Positions 51,066 to 60,745 of a DNA stretch of 64,000 bases are shown here, piece after piece. Source of the DNA: Isoetes taiwanensis (lineage: Eukaryota > Streptophyta > Lycopodiopsida > Isoetales > Isoetaceae); assembly GCA_021234155.1 (NCBI GenBank), contig JAJEKV010000050.1:1255675-1319674 (forward strand), given 5' to 3'. The translations under genes were made by a program, and so were the position numbers. The notes below the pieces were generated by a model, which did not search any database, was not told where the DNA came from, and worked only from the letters and a program-made list of their open reading frames with translations. Numbering within the stretch: the first letter of the stretch is position 1; each line of letters opens with the position of its first letter.

Positions 51066-51268
51066 ACATTTTGGCGAGTCTAAGAACAGATTCGGTGAGT
51101 TTTAGCAAGATTCAGAAGGTTTAAGCACAGGTAGGCGAGTTTAAGCACGGATTTGGCGAGTTTAGGCACAGAATCGGTGAGTTTTAGACAGATTCAGAAG
51201 GTTTAAGCATAGATAGTTGAGTTTAGGCACAGATTAGCGAGTTTGAGCAGGTTTAAGCATAGATTCGA
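51066..51268 (+). repeat. Minisatellite, about 24-base unit (GGCGAGTTTAAGCACAGATT-like)
   Basis: About eight degenerate copies of a word such as GGCGAGTTTAAGCACGGATT, with internal variants TTGAGTTTAGGCACAGATT and GGTGAGTTTTAG.CAGATTC. A larger repeat of about 95 bases is also visible: CGGTGAGTTTTAG...CAGATTCAGAAGGTTTAAGCA occurs twice. Confidence 0.8.
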
Positions 51269-51284
51269 CACTCATGAAGAAGAC

Positions 51285-51465
51285 GATCTGCTACCATTTT
51301 GCACAGATCCGCTGCCATTTCTTCCGCTGTTTTCCACAGATCCAGTGCCATGTCTTTGTTGTTTTCCATCCGCTGCCATTTCTTCTGCTGTTTTGCACAG
51401 ATCTTTAGTTGATTCGGCTGCTTGATTCATTTGCACGGATCTTCTGCCATTTTTGCACAGTTGGG
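51285..51465 (+). repeat. Minisatellite, CACAGATCYGCTGCCATTT-like
   Basis: Four to five degenerate copies built from TTTTGCACAGATC, CGCTGCCATTTCTTCYGCTG and TTTTCCACAGATCC. It follows the previous minisatellite almost directly but has a different unit. Open frames across it on both strands are repeat translation products. Confidence 0.75.
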
Positions 51466-51469
51466 TGAG

Positions 51470-52890
51470 CCGCAACAAACCGACGCTCAACCTATATACC
51501 TTGCCCTAATCGACCAGCAGAATGGAGCACCGAACTTCCATTCCGTGTTATTGTGGGGTGCCACGTGTCGGCATTAGAATGCACGCCAGACAAAACTGGC
51601 GACCCAACTTCTCTGTTGTGAAAGAAAACTACATATTTCCTGCTTTAAGAACCCTGTCTTAGATTAAAGATTAATGATGGTTTCTCCTTCTCCTTGCCAC
51701 CTTGTCAATCTGACCCGCGCCCAATACTACAACAAGCATGGCTCCCACTCCTACTTCTACAATCATGGTTGCATGAACTCCAAGGTTTGAGAAATAGGCC
51801 GGATCTACTCTTACATTTTTGAAAGACACAATTTGATCTTGAGATTGCTGTCTTTTTGTAGGTATACCAAGAAGAAGGTGCATTTTTTGCTCTGTCCAAG
51901 TATCAAAACCTCACTCTAGGATTCTTCCTTCTATGTAGTTAGAGTTCAAGTATAATAATCACGTTTACAAGTACGTTTTGCCAAACTTTCTAGTATAAAA
52001 AATAACGATGTCTCAGAGATCATTCATTTATCTTGTTTTTTCCGAATCTTTTTCAATTAAATTTCCCTTGAAACCCTGTTTTATTTGGATGCAAAATCAC
52101 ACGATGGGCGACGTAGAGTAGTGAGAGTTCCCATTTTTTTTCCCTCCTTTCAATCAAGTACTAAGTTAATCCCATTAAGTATGTTTATTCAAATCTTAAA
52201 GTATCTCATTAGTTTTGCCATATGATATATCTCAATTTGTGGAAGCATACCCCACAAACGAGGATTACTATCTATGGTCCAACTTGAGGAATAACTCTTG
52301 AATATGCCCATCCAATAGCTCTCAATGCTTGAAGACATCCTTCGTGTAAAGGGGGTTTTATGGGGAATTGCATCGGAAGTGTAAAGGATTCTGGCCTAAA
52401 AGACATGCCGGTGATTTCACACTCCTGCAACGTCATATGTAGTCATTGCCGCACTTGCCTGAAGGACCCCATATATGTTTAAATCGACCCTGGCAAATCA
52501 ACTTCCTTCGCTTCTTCCATACTAGTACCCTTATTGGACCTTCCAAATTCCATAAGGGGATAAACACCCCTGTGAGGCCCTTACACTGGACAAACGGGCA
52601 AGCCTGGATGGGCGAACCCATTTATTTGCTAGAAGGGGCAAGCATGGGTGTCTATCCCCTTTAACCAGCAGGCAAGATTCTGCACCATTCCTGCATCCAT
52701 ATCTCGATTATCATCTACCACAGCTCGATTATCAGAGGTTCGGCACCCTCCAGAGCTGGAATATCAACTCCATGCCTAGATTATCTGCATTCGAGGCTGA
52801 ATCCGCTGCTCAAAGGTGTGCACGCAAAGATGATGCTGCATGTTTCTACGCTTGCAGCCTGTTAGTTGCCTGTTATGCCCTATCACAGGG
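51470..52890. other. Intergenic region with a small inverted repeat
   Basis: No gene recognised. At 52,554-52,569 (AAGGGGATAAACACCC) and 52,646-52,661 (GGGTGTCTATCCCCTT) there is a 16-base inverted repeat with one mismatch and about 76 bases between arms, a possible small fold-back element. Short frames such as 52,446-52,664 span it and are not convincing. Confidence 0.45.
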
Positions 52891-53337
52891 CTAGGCATCG
52901 GTTGGATTCAAAAGATTGCCGGTTAAAAATGTAGGCCTCCACAATTGCACAACATTATAGTCTTCATTACTGTATTTTTGAGGTGGTAAACCACGTAGGC
53001 GAATTGTATTGCTGTCTACGTGGAAAGTAGATGATACGTGGATTATCAACACGTCATGAAAATGGGAGAAAATCTGGTCCGTTGAAACATACGGCTGATG
53101 GTCACACCCCAACATTCTAGCATAAGTCTCACGGTACCTCTTCGCTTGTTTATCACTTGCCGGAATTCCACAAGTACGTCTTCTTCCCAAACCCTTCTTA
53201 TTTCAGATTTTGCTTCAGCATTTTTAGTTAATACATAATTCAGCCTTGTTCTTATTCTGGCTGCCATTTTTGAGACATCCAGCTGCATAGCCAGCCCTTT
53301 GCTTCTCGATGTGCATGACTTTTGTATCCATCACCTG
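52891..53337 (-). pseudogene. Uncharacterised minus-strand coding remnant
   Basis: Three overlapping minus frames each have a protein-like stretch: TKVMHIEKQRAGYAAGC (about 53,330-53,225), IRTRLNYVLTKNAEAKSEIR (about 53,260-53,160) and DQIFSHFHDVLIIHV, HVDSNTIRLRGLPPQKYSNE (about 53,130-52,940). No single frame holds them all, which suggests a decayed gene with frameshifts, or exons of an unrecognised gene. No family was recognised. Low confidence that any part is translated. Confidence 0.25.
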
Positions 53338-53991
53338 GAAAAGTAGAACAAAGCGCATAATTTTTAAGGAAGCGTATGGACGAACGAATTAGTGGCATTT
53401 TTATATGGACCATATATGTCTGTACAAATATGTGCGTCTAGTCCTGGATGTAATTATATGCTGTTTATGTAGCATCACATATATGTGACCAGTGGAAACA
53501 GAAACTTATTTCATTATCACCCTTGATCTCATATGCCATAACAAGGAATGGAAGCTATAAAAGATCAAAAGAGTTTTGGCAGCACCATTTCTTCTATATT
53601 TGAACAAACATTAGATACACATTTAATTCAGCATTACAATTGAGGTTTAGTATTCACATGTCTGTCCTCAATGTCGACTTGTCTATGCTGAAATGCCAAC
53701 TGTAACGACATTCCAAGGGCATAAACCAATTATGCCAAATTAAGTTTTCAAGTGTTTGTGTCCTCTATGATTTATGTTACTACTAAGTTTGAAACTTTAG
53801 AGTCGTTCGGTCTTGACTTCTTGTTTATGTTGCAGGGGTCCTGATATGGTTAGGATTATTTAGAGGTAGTTGGTACATCCTCCCAGATTGCTAAATAACT
53901 AAATTCTAGTCTGATCTGCATGGCTGAACAAGAAAGACATTATGCCAAAATTGATCCCAGTTTTTGGTGGTTCCAGAATTGAAAACTAAAT

Positions 53992-54394
53992 ATGGGCAAC
54001 TTAAGTAGCACTCCAGGGCAACCAAAGAGTCATCGTGGTAACCCTTCAAAACACCGAGCATTAGTGCAATACAAACGAAGATCGAGGCCTCGAAGATCAA
54101 AAAGATATGCTGTAAGACATGAAACTGGCTCAGATACAGGCAATAGAAGAAAACGACGAAGACCATCACAGAGACGTTCTAGAAAGTCAAGAAGTAAGTC
54201 CTCTTTTTTGGATTGTACTTTACGCTAGAAATTAACATACCTTCCAATCAGGCAGAGTACTTGCTATTTGTGATGCACCAAGCTGCACAATAGGAGAGCA
54301 CTCTGGAGGTGGAGAGCAAGCCATCCTTGGAGGGGAACAGTATGATGACAACAATAACACGAACAATGAGGAGGAGGATGAGGAGAAGCTGTAG
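53992..54394 (+). CDS. Two-exon model: basic RS-like protein with acidic tail
   Basis: Exons 53,992-54,193 and 54,252-54,394 join across a 58-base intron with a GTAAGT donor and a CAATCAG acceptor. The phase is kept across the junction, giving 114 residues. An in-frame stop lies 12 bases upstream of the ATG (TGA at 53,980). Exon 1 encodes a strongly basic Arg/Ser/Lys-rich segment (for example SRPRRSKRY and RRKRRRPSQRRSRKSRS), and exon 2 a cysteine-containing stretch (AICDAPSCTIGEHSGGGEQA) ending in an Asn/Glu-rich acidic tail (DDNNNTNNEEEDEEKL). Basic Arg/Ser segments are common in nucleic-acid-binding or splicing-related proteins, but there is no RNA-recognition motif and I do not recognise the family. 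It may be the 3' end of a longer gene. The BSD-domain gene converges on it from the right, with about 485 bases between their stops. Confidence 0.4.
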
Positions 54395-54878
54395 AGACAG
54401 TTTTATAACCAAGAAGTTGTGCCAAGATAAGGTTTGGGTTTTGGTAGGAAGTGAAAGCCCATTGATTATGAGATGCATTGCTTGTGGGTAGATAAGCATT
54501 GGTTGGATTACTCAAGTGATTTTTTGCAAACCCAGTGGAACTGTCAAATTGAGAAATGAGAAGCAACTGTTTAGACACTAGATGTATTCCCAGGCTATGA
54601 TTGTATGCTAAATGTTCAAAGTAAGAGTGCTGAAGGTACATGTAAATTGTGGTAACTTAAAAGTAGACAGATCGACTAAATGCCAAGGTTGAAGTCAAGG
54701 AACAAATATTGGATACCACTAGATAAGCATACTCCATAATAGTTACATTTGGTTCAGATGGTTTAGACTTAGATTGATTGTCTCGTAGAAAGTATAAATA
54801 TATTGGACTTATATATCAAATGTAACTATACAAGATTTTCATGGACTTACATTATACAACATTTTTGCTGTGTCAAAA

Positions 54879-57017
54879 TCATCCATGTGCGACTTCTATA
54901 TCATTTGGGATTTCTATCAATTCCCCATCTGACGAGCCTTCGCTAGGAATAATAGCTGCTTTCGTTGCAGACAGCACACACGGTTCTACATCACTGTGAA
55001 TTTTACTGTTGTCCTCCTCATCGGTATCAAAGGCCTATAGTACAGCAGTACACAATAAAGTTAAGGATAAGGAAAATCACAAAGTATTCAGAACAAAGTA
55101 GTCTAGCTTACTGCACTGTTTACAAGTTTATCAAAATCGGCATCAAATGCCCCATCATCTCCATCTGTTAAAAACAAGATAATTTTACTCTCTGTGTTCT
55201 GATCCAAATTAGCTTCAAAGACTTCCTAAGAAAATGACCTTGATCCTCCTCATTACTGTCAAGGACTCCTAAAAGATATGCATCCAAATCTTGTTCAGCA
55301 GTCTGCGCATCCGTTCGTCTTGCTAAAGGTCTCTCCATGTCGTTTGATACAGATAAAGGCTGCTGTTCACATCTGCCAACCCATCAAACAGAGTCAATAC
55401 TGCCTAGCCAATAGAACACCTTAGAAACAATTCCAACAAGAGGAAACGCCAGTCTTATTATTAAGACCACTTACTTCTCATTGAAGCACTAGTTGAAAAT
55501 CTAGAACTGGGCAGTATCTTAAAAATCATGCTACTATCACTATGATAGAAAATTAAGATGCATATGGATTGTTGCCAAGTAATCTCAGTCCACACCTTGG
55601 AAAGGCTGACCAGTGCTGCTTTGCACTTAATAACAAAATGCTATTGAGAACATAGCAGTGAACCTGGTAGTTGTCAATACGATAAATGAACTGCAGATGC
55701 ACTAATGCTCTGGTTCCTCTTATTTGATCAATTTGTCACCTGATAAACTGCCTTAGACGGAGTTATGTGATTTGAACAACAAACATGAATCAGACCACCT
55801 TGGGTCATTACTCGTTGAAAAAATTGAGCTCTTAACACCTTGTTGGACCTGAATGTGCTACCACATGCTAATGGGTATACAGTGTTTTTAAACTACCGAT
55901 AATGGTATCTTCCCTACTTAATGCACCTTCGTTGTTTGCCTTTGCATCCATGCAAAATGTGAAAACAAAGACAATCGCAAATAAACTTACAAAGAGAGGT
56001 GGCCATCGACAAGCTTAAAGTATATTTTCCAAAACCGACTTTCCCTCATTCTTCTGGGGCATAATACATAGCGAAAATCTGAGATCTCCTGTACGATTAC
56101 CGACGTCAAAGTAATTTAAGCCTTTATTAGTTCACATTCAATAACAGTTTTGTCCCTAACAAGCAAATTGAATGCATGATAATATCTAGAGTTGTTTGTT
56201 CTAAGGACCATTTGCAGTCCAAATTAAATAAGATCTTGGGATACTTATGTACTTCAAAAGTTTCAATACCAAACAGTTTTCTCTTTATTCGGACAATCTG
56301 TGTGGTTATTGATTACATACTTGGCTGGTAGAGAGCCAGGGAATAGTTGCTCTCCAAGCATCTAAGAAACTTAAGCTTATGACTGGTTTAAGGGAGATTT
56401 TGTAACTATAACCTTGCACCTAGATCCCCAAACTGTTTCTATAGAAATAGCAGCTTACCGGAACTGTAAGAAGAATAAGGACAGCATGGCGCTCCTGCCA
56501 TTCTGTTAGATCTGGACGTCCATCAATGCTGGCTTCCTTCTTCACTTTTGAACATGCACAATCAATTGACAGAACCAGATAAATTGCCAATCTGATTAAA
56601 AAATGCATTCAAAAAGTTTCTCCAGATAGATTAAGGGAAATTTTCTTCTATCTATACAGGCATGAAAGCAAAGTAGATTTTCAAAAGTGGCAACATACAG
56701 TTTTCCAGAGGGTATTCTCGAAAGTCTTTAATCGTCAAACTCTTCACAGCCAGTTGGAACTCTGGAGTGATCCCATATTTTTGAAGCTCAGCATCTGTGG
56801 GAACTTCTATTGTACTTTTTGTGCCTGCTAGTTCTTCAGTTGCAAAGGTCTTTATTTGATCTGCCGTTTTAGTAGCCTCCACTGCAAGCTCTCTGGACCT
56901 TTTAGCTGTCTCAGCTGCTATTTCTTGAGAAAGTTTTGCAGCCTCCTTAGCAATTTCCTGAGATCTTTTTGCAGTTTCTTGTGCAAGTAGTTTTGCTTTT
57001 TGAAAGAATAAATCCAT
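54879..57017 (-). CDS. BSD-domain-containing protein, six coding exons
   Basis: Coding exons (minus): 57,017-56,699, 56,544-56,459, 56,088-55,991, 55,372-55,239, 55,164-55,112 and 55,034-54,879. Together they give 846 bases and 281 residues, with every phase compatible. Donors include GTATGT, GTAAGC and GTAAGT. Residues 1-55 form amphipathic repeats of about 11 residues (AKRSQEIAKEAAKLSQEIA). Residues about 80-168 hold the BSD domain: YGITPEF, DFREYPLEN, LTEWQERHAVLIL, the CPRRMRESRFWKIYF signature with its paired FW...YF aromatics. Next come LDAYLLG with acidic residues, FDADFDKLV and an acidic C-terminus. This order matches a plant BSD-domain family known from Arabidopsis. BSD domains occur in TFIIH p62, synapse-associated and DOS2-like proteins; the role in plants is poorly defined. 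The short piece that normally follows the FW..YF helix (before the acidic region) is missing from this model, so a small in-phase exon within 55,373-55,990 may have been overlooked or lost. Confidence 0.85.
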
Positions 57018-57059
57018 CTTTCCAGTCTTCCAGTTAGATTCTACAATGTCTAGACAAGT

Positions 57060-57620
57060 TCAGCCAGCTTCTGCTATGTTACTTTTACTGGACGTAAAAA
57101 TAGTTTTTCCACATTCCCCCTAAGTACCCTCGAAGGTATTAGATACAATAAGAACCAAAGATGCATGCATCAAATAAAAGCATCGAAGGAAAAACCAGAT
57201 CAATTCGGAATTCATTGATTTGATCTGAAAATCCTTTATCCATTAAAAATGAACCAATTGATCTAATTGCTAGCAAGAACTAAAGTTGCCAGCTAACATA
57301 GCAAAATATTGCCTTCGTTTTTTATGATATAAACAGATCTGAAGAATCGCTACCTGTAGTTGATTAAAATGCAGCATTCATGAGAGACAAGACACGGATT
57401 TGGCACGAAGAACTCCAAAAAAAAAATCGAGATCGAGAAATTACACAAAAAGCAGAAAAGAAAGGAAAACTTACTTGCGAAGCCAAATAAGGTACAGGTT
57501 GAAACAATGCATGTAAAGAAAGGGGCGAATGGGCGCCGGATTCATGGATCCGAGAAGAAAAAGACGCAGGCGAAAATAGTCTGACAAGTGCGAGGAATAT
57601 GTTTGAATTCCAATTGTCTT
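57060..57620 (-). promoter_or_regulatory. Likely 5'UTR exon, 5'UTR intron and leader of the BSD gene
   Basis: Upstream of the ATG at 57,017 the minus strand has a clear donor, CGCAA|GTAAGTTTT (donor at 57,474-57,473), followed by T-rich intron-like sequence and several possible acceptors between 57,060 and 57,100. The sequence ahead of the donor (57,475 to about 57,620) is non-repetitive and pyrimidine-rich. A 74-codon frame there (57,695-57,471) runs straight into the donor and is probably untranslated leader. A long leader intron is common in plant genes; the exact acceptor and start site are not determined. Confidence 0.45.
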
Positions 57621-57754
57621 ACGTGTCACGTCATCTAGTTTGAAAATACCTTTAACATGAAAATACAGCTCTTCATGCCCAATTAATTTCTCCATTTTTT
57701 TTTACTCCACGTAGTGAATTTGATGATACACTCAAACTGCATTTGATTTTTATG

Positions 57755-58771
57755 TCAACAGAAAGCCCAGTCGTTTCGGGCTTTGGTAGAACCTGTTTTA
57801 TGGGGGCCTGCCATTAGTACTAGTGCTTGGGAGAGCTTGGAACGGTTGCAAAAGTCCTTTCTCACTTACAGCTTAGGAGTCAAAACTACGGTGCCCTATG
57901 CTATTCTTTTACAAGAGATAGGTTTTTTGCCTCTTCAATATTCTGCTTTGAAGCGTCATCTCCACTATATCAGCAAGGTGCATCATATGGATGATGATAG
58001 GTACCCTCTTCTCACGCTTATCATGGCTAAATCTCCCCAGCGTTTGAAATGATGTTGGAAAGAGAATTGTAATGCATGGTTTGCCTGCTGGTCTATGCAA
58101 CCGGAATACTGTATGGTGCTTGCTAGTTCTGATCCTAAGCTTTTGTAACAATATCTTGATGGTCGTTTTTCTCAGAAGATGTGGGATGCAGTTACCTTAG
58201 CCCAAGTTAAAACTGGTCATTATCATGCACATATAAATTCCACTTTGGCACCAGGACCACAAGCTTATTTGCTTGCTTCCTTGTCTAGGAAAAAGCTTAT
58301 AGCTATTGCATCAATTTGCACAGGGTCCCATAAGCTATGGATTGAGACAGGTAGACAATTGCCACGAGAAGCGAGATTATGTGCATGTTGCCAGTTACAG
58401 GTTATTGAAGATGAAAGCCATACTTTGCTAAGATGTCCTACTTTTGAGATGGTCAGGAACCGTTACTTGACTTTAGCATTCCATTCCACGCTTCCACAAC
58501 TTCTCAAAGCCCCATTTGTGCATGACTTGGCATTATACATACTTGCGGTTCTGGATGAGCGTCTTCAATTATTGTGCCCTTAGTAGTCATTGCCTACTTA
58601 TATTTTCTGTTTGCTTGTCTAGTATCATCATTACTGCAAAGGTTTTTCCCTTAAAAACCTTTCGAGGCAAAGATTTTTTGATCCTAGTAGCAATGGTTGT
58701 ACTAGGCCATTGTATGGGTCCCATGGCCTCTTGATCTTCGTGGATGTTAAAAAATCTATTCTATTCTATTA
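57755..58771 (+). pseudogene. 5'-truncated LINE fragment, copy 2
   Basis: One plus-strand frame runs from about 57,755 to 58,583 with two nonsense codons (TGA at 58,050, TAA at 58,146). It contains ERLQKSFLTYSLGVKTTVPY, LLQEIGFLPLQYSALKRHL and RLCACCQLQVIEDESHTLL followed by RCP, i.e. the CxxC...H....C knuckle located after the reverse transcriptase in many LINEs. The 3' untranslated part has AAGGTTTTTCCCTTAAAAAC and GGGTCCCATGGCC and ends AAAAAATC plus TTCTA repeats. Reverse transcriptase and endonuclease are absent, as expected for 5' truncation during target-primed reverse transcription. It lies just upstream of the BSD gene leader in the opposite orientation and so sits in that gene's promoter side. 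Confidence 0.85.
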
Positions 58772-58783
58772 TATTCCTAAGTA

Positions 58784-58988
58784 TCCCTTGATTATTAGGT
58801 CATTAGGTAATTAAAAACCTTTGTACTTTTGAGAAAGTAGCATCGCCTAGGCTGGCGCTAGTAATCCTGTTGATAAACTACATTTGATTTATAGCTCAAA
58901 TTTTTGTAAGAATCCTTTGATTAGGTCAAGTGGGTAATCTAAAAGCTTTGCACTCTCGAGAAAGTAGCATGACCTAGGATGGCGCTAG
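58784..58988 (+). repeat. Pair of about 78-base direct repeats
   Basis: 58,784-58,862 and 58,912-58,988 share CCTTTG/CCTTGATTA, GGTAATNNAAAANCTTTG, GAGAAAGTAGCAT, CCTAGG and TGGCGCTAG in order. Copies differ at about one base in five. Just after, GTCGATCACGGGACAT (near 59,013) and GTCGATCACGAGACAT (near 59,063) form a second short direct repeat. Confidence 0.7.
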
Positions 58989-59214
58989 ATTGGGAGATAG
59001 ACTAGCAACCGGGGTCGATCACGGGACATCTGTGTCAAAAGCTAGATGGTGGACAACACATGTCGATCACGAGACATAATTGTCAACAATTGTTTGAGTG
59101 GTGATGCAGTGGATAGTTTGGTGTCTAGAGGAATTGATTCACTGCGTGGTGGTTACTTGATGTACCAGCATTATTCTCCTGGGTTTACTGTTGATATGGT
59201 TAGTGAATTGAAAA

Positions 59215-59290
59215 TGCCCAGTTGGTTTTCTGTCAATAGGATTTGAACCTTTAGTTTCTCATTAATGCATGACCATTAAGCCAAACAATA
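59215..59290 (-). ncRNA. tRNA-like / SINE-like pol III promoter element
   Basis: On the minus strand, TGGCTTAATGGTCA (59,283-59,270) resembles an A box, and GGTTCAAATCC (59,249-59,239) is an essentially perfect B box, spaced about 20 bases apart. Flanking bases could be the D and T arms of a tRNA, but the acceptor stem does not pair and no proper anticodon arm was found. A decayed tRNA gene or the head of a tRNA-derived SINE is most likely. Confidence 0.4.
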
Positions 59291-60540
59291 TTATCCCTTG
59301 ATGGCTTTTAATATCTTGTCTCATCAATTTGTTGTTTCGACTGCGAATAGGCTTAGAATGCATCTTCCTTCTAGTATGAACGGTCCCAGAATTTGTATTT
59401 GTTTACCACTTGATTCTCCATTGTCAGATTGTATTGAGCTGAAGAGTGGCTTGTGGTATAAAGGAGAGCAGAAGACACCCTATTACATGAAGATTTAGTC
59501 AGAAACAAGAGCGGAAGACATCGTATTCTATGAACTCGATCAAAAGACATTGTGATTGTGGGCCAATTCAGTTAGCAGACCAAAAAACTTATTTTACTTT
59601 GGCTTCTACCCAGAATCGCCAACCATCGAGTGTTCTGAGAACCTTGCCTCCTATACTCGCTAACTTGACAATTGTGGCCATTTTCTCTTCAGAGGCATAC
59701 CACCCCTCGCTGTAAAGAAATCTTTGCATGTGATGGGACCAAGCGATCATAGATTGAGGTTCTAAAGCATGCTCGATGGCTTTTTCCCAAATCTATTTCA
59801 TGCCAAATGATCTATTTTGATGTTATCTATATTTGAGCCATCATTTCTCTGCTGATTAAATCAGTGGAAGTGCCGATGATTAAATCAATGGAAGTGCACT
59901 TCCATAACGTGCATTTCAATATCATTTTTTTTAGTCATCAATTGTTCTCGAGCTCATAACCTGAGCTACATATATCAAAATCAGTTGACCTTGGGCTTTT
60001 AGAAAGCTCGTGCAGAGAACTTTATATTGTTATATAATTAGGCCCAGATGTATTATGTACTTGTTTTTTACGAGCAGCACCAGAAGGATAAGCAAGATCA
60101 TGACCTAGATACTAGAGCCATAGATCTACATATCATAGGGATTGGAGAGATGAAGGCAGGCACTCATTCAGATTTGGATGAGGCTCAGCATTTTTTGAAT
60201 AATGTCATGCATGTACATGTTGATGGAGGAGCCTCTGCTTGTCGGGTAGTCGAGTCATATTCTTAAACAACCAACTTCTCAGTACAAGAAGACCTCTCTC
60301 TTCTCCAGCTTTGCAAACATAGGGAGGAATTATGCAAAATGACAGAAGCCAATTCCAAAAGAAGCGGGCAGTTTATCATGGAGGTACATCAATTATTCTC
60401 ATTAGCCATCTAACCATTGGTTTGGTTATATTTAGATAACATCCATATAGTATTGCTTAAAGTTTAATGTTTGATTTAATGTCGGGCATTTGGGTTAAGT
60501 CCTAGTTTCATCTGGCCTTGTATCCATGCTTTATATTGTT
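59291..60540. other. Intergenic, no confirmed gene
   Basis: Several short plus-strand frames occur (59,298-59,498, 59,530-59,715, 60,048-60,266). The last has ordinary composition (MHVHVDGGASACRVVESYS at its end) but no family was recognised. A 15-base duplication near 59,865-59,895 (AAATCARTGGAAGTG) is visible. No RNA gene or element terminus was seen. Confidence 0.35.
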
Positions 60541-60745
60541 TTCAAACATGTCTGCTTTGTGATACGGCTGCTGTCTTTTTGTTTGAGTCCCATAGGCCTA
60601 TTGGACTTCATGGAGGATAAAAATTCCATTCAATCCAATTCATTTATTTTGATGATGTTCTGGGTTGTACTAGTCCATTGTATAAGTCCCATGGCCTATT
60701 AGTCTCAGTGGACATTAAAAAATCTATTCCTTTCTGTTTTATTCA
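60541..60745 (+). mobile_element. Two LINE 3'-end fragments in tandem
   Basis: 60,556-60,640 carries CTGCTGTCTTTTTGTTTGAG and TCCCATAGGCC, ending in TTCCA/TTCAA repeats. 60,655-60,745 carries TTGTACTAGTCCATTGTATA and GTCCCATGGCC, ending AAAAAATCTATTCC. The first matches the 3' untranslated part of the LINE copy at 47.5-48.4 kb and the second that of the copy at 57.8-58.8 kb. They are therefore two very short insertions of related subfamilies, side by side and in the same orientation. Confidence 0.7.

Noticed and set aside
54264-54641. 125-codon minus-strand ORF overlapping the two-exon model.
   Set aside because: It is antisense to an exon with good splice signals and shows no domain.
57471-57695. 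74-codon ORF upstream of the BSD gene as a separate gene.
   Set aside because: It ends exactly at a strong splice donor and lies where the BSD gene's leader exon is expected; more likely untranslated leader.
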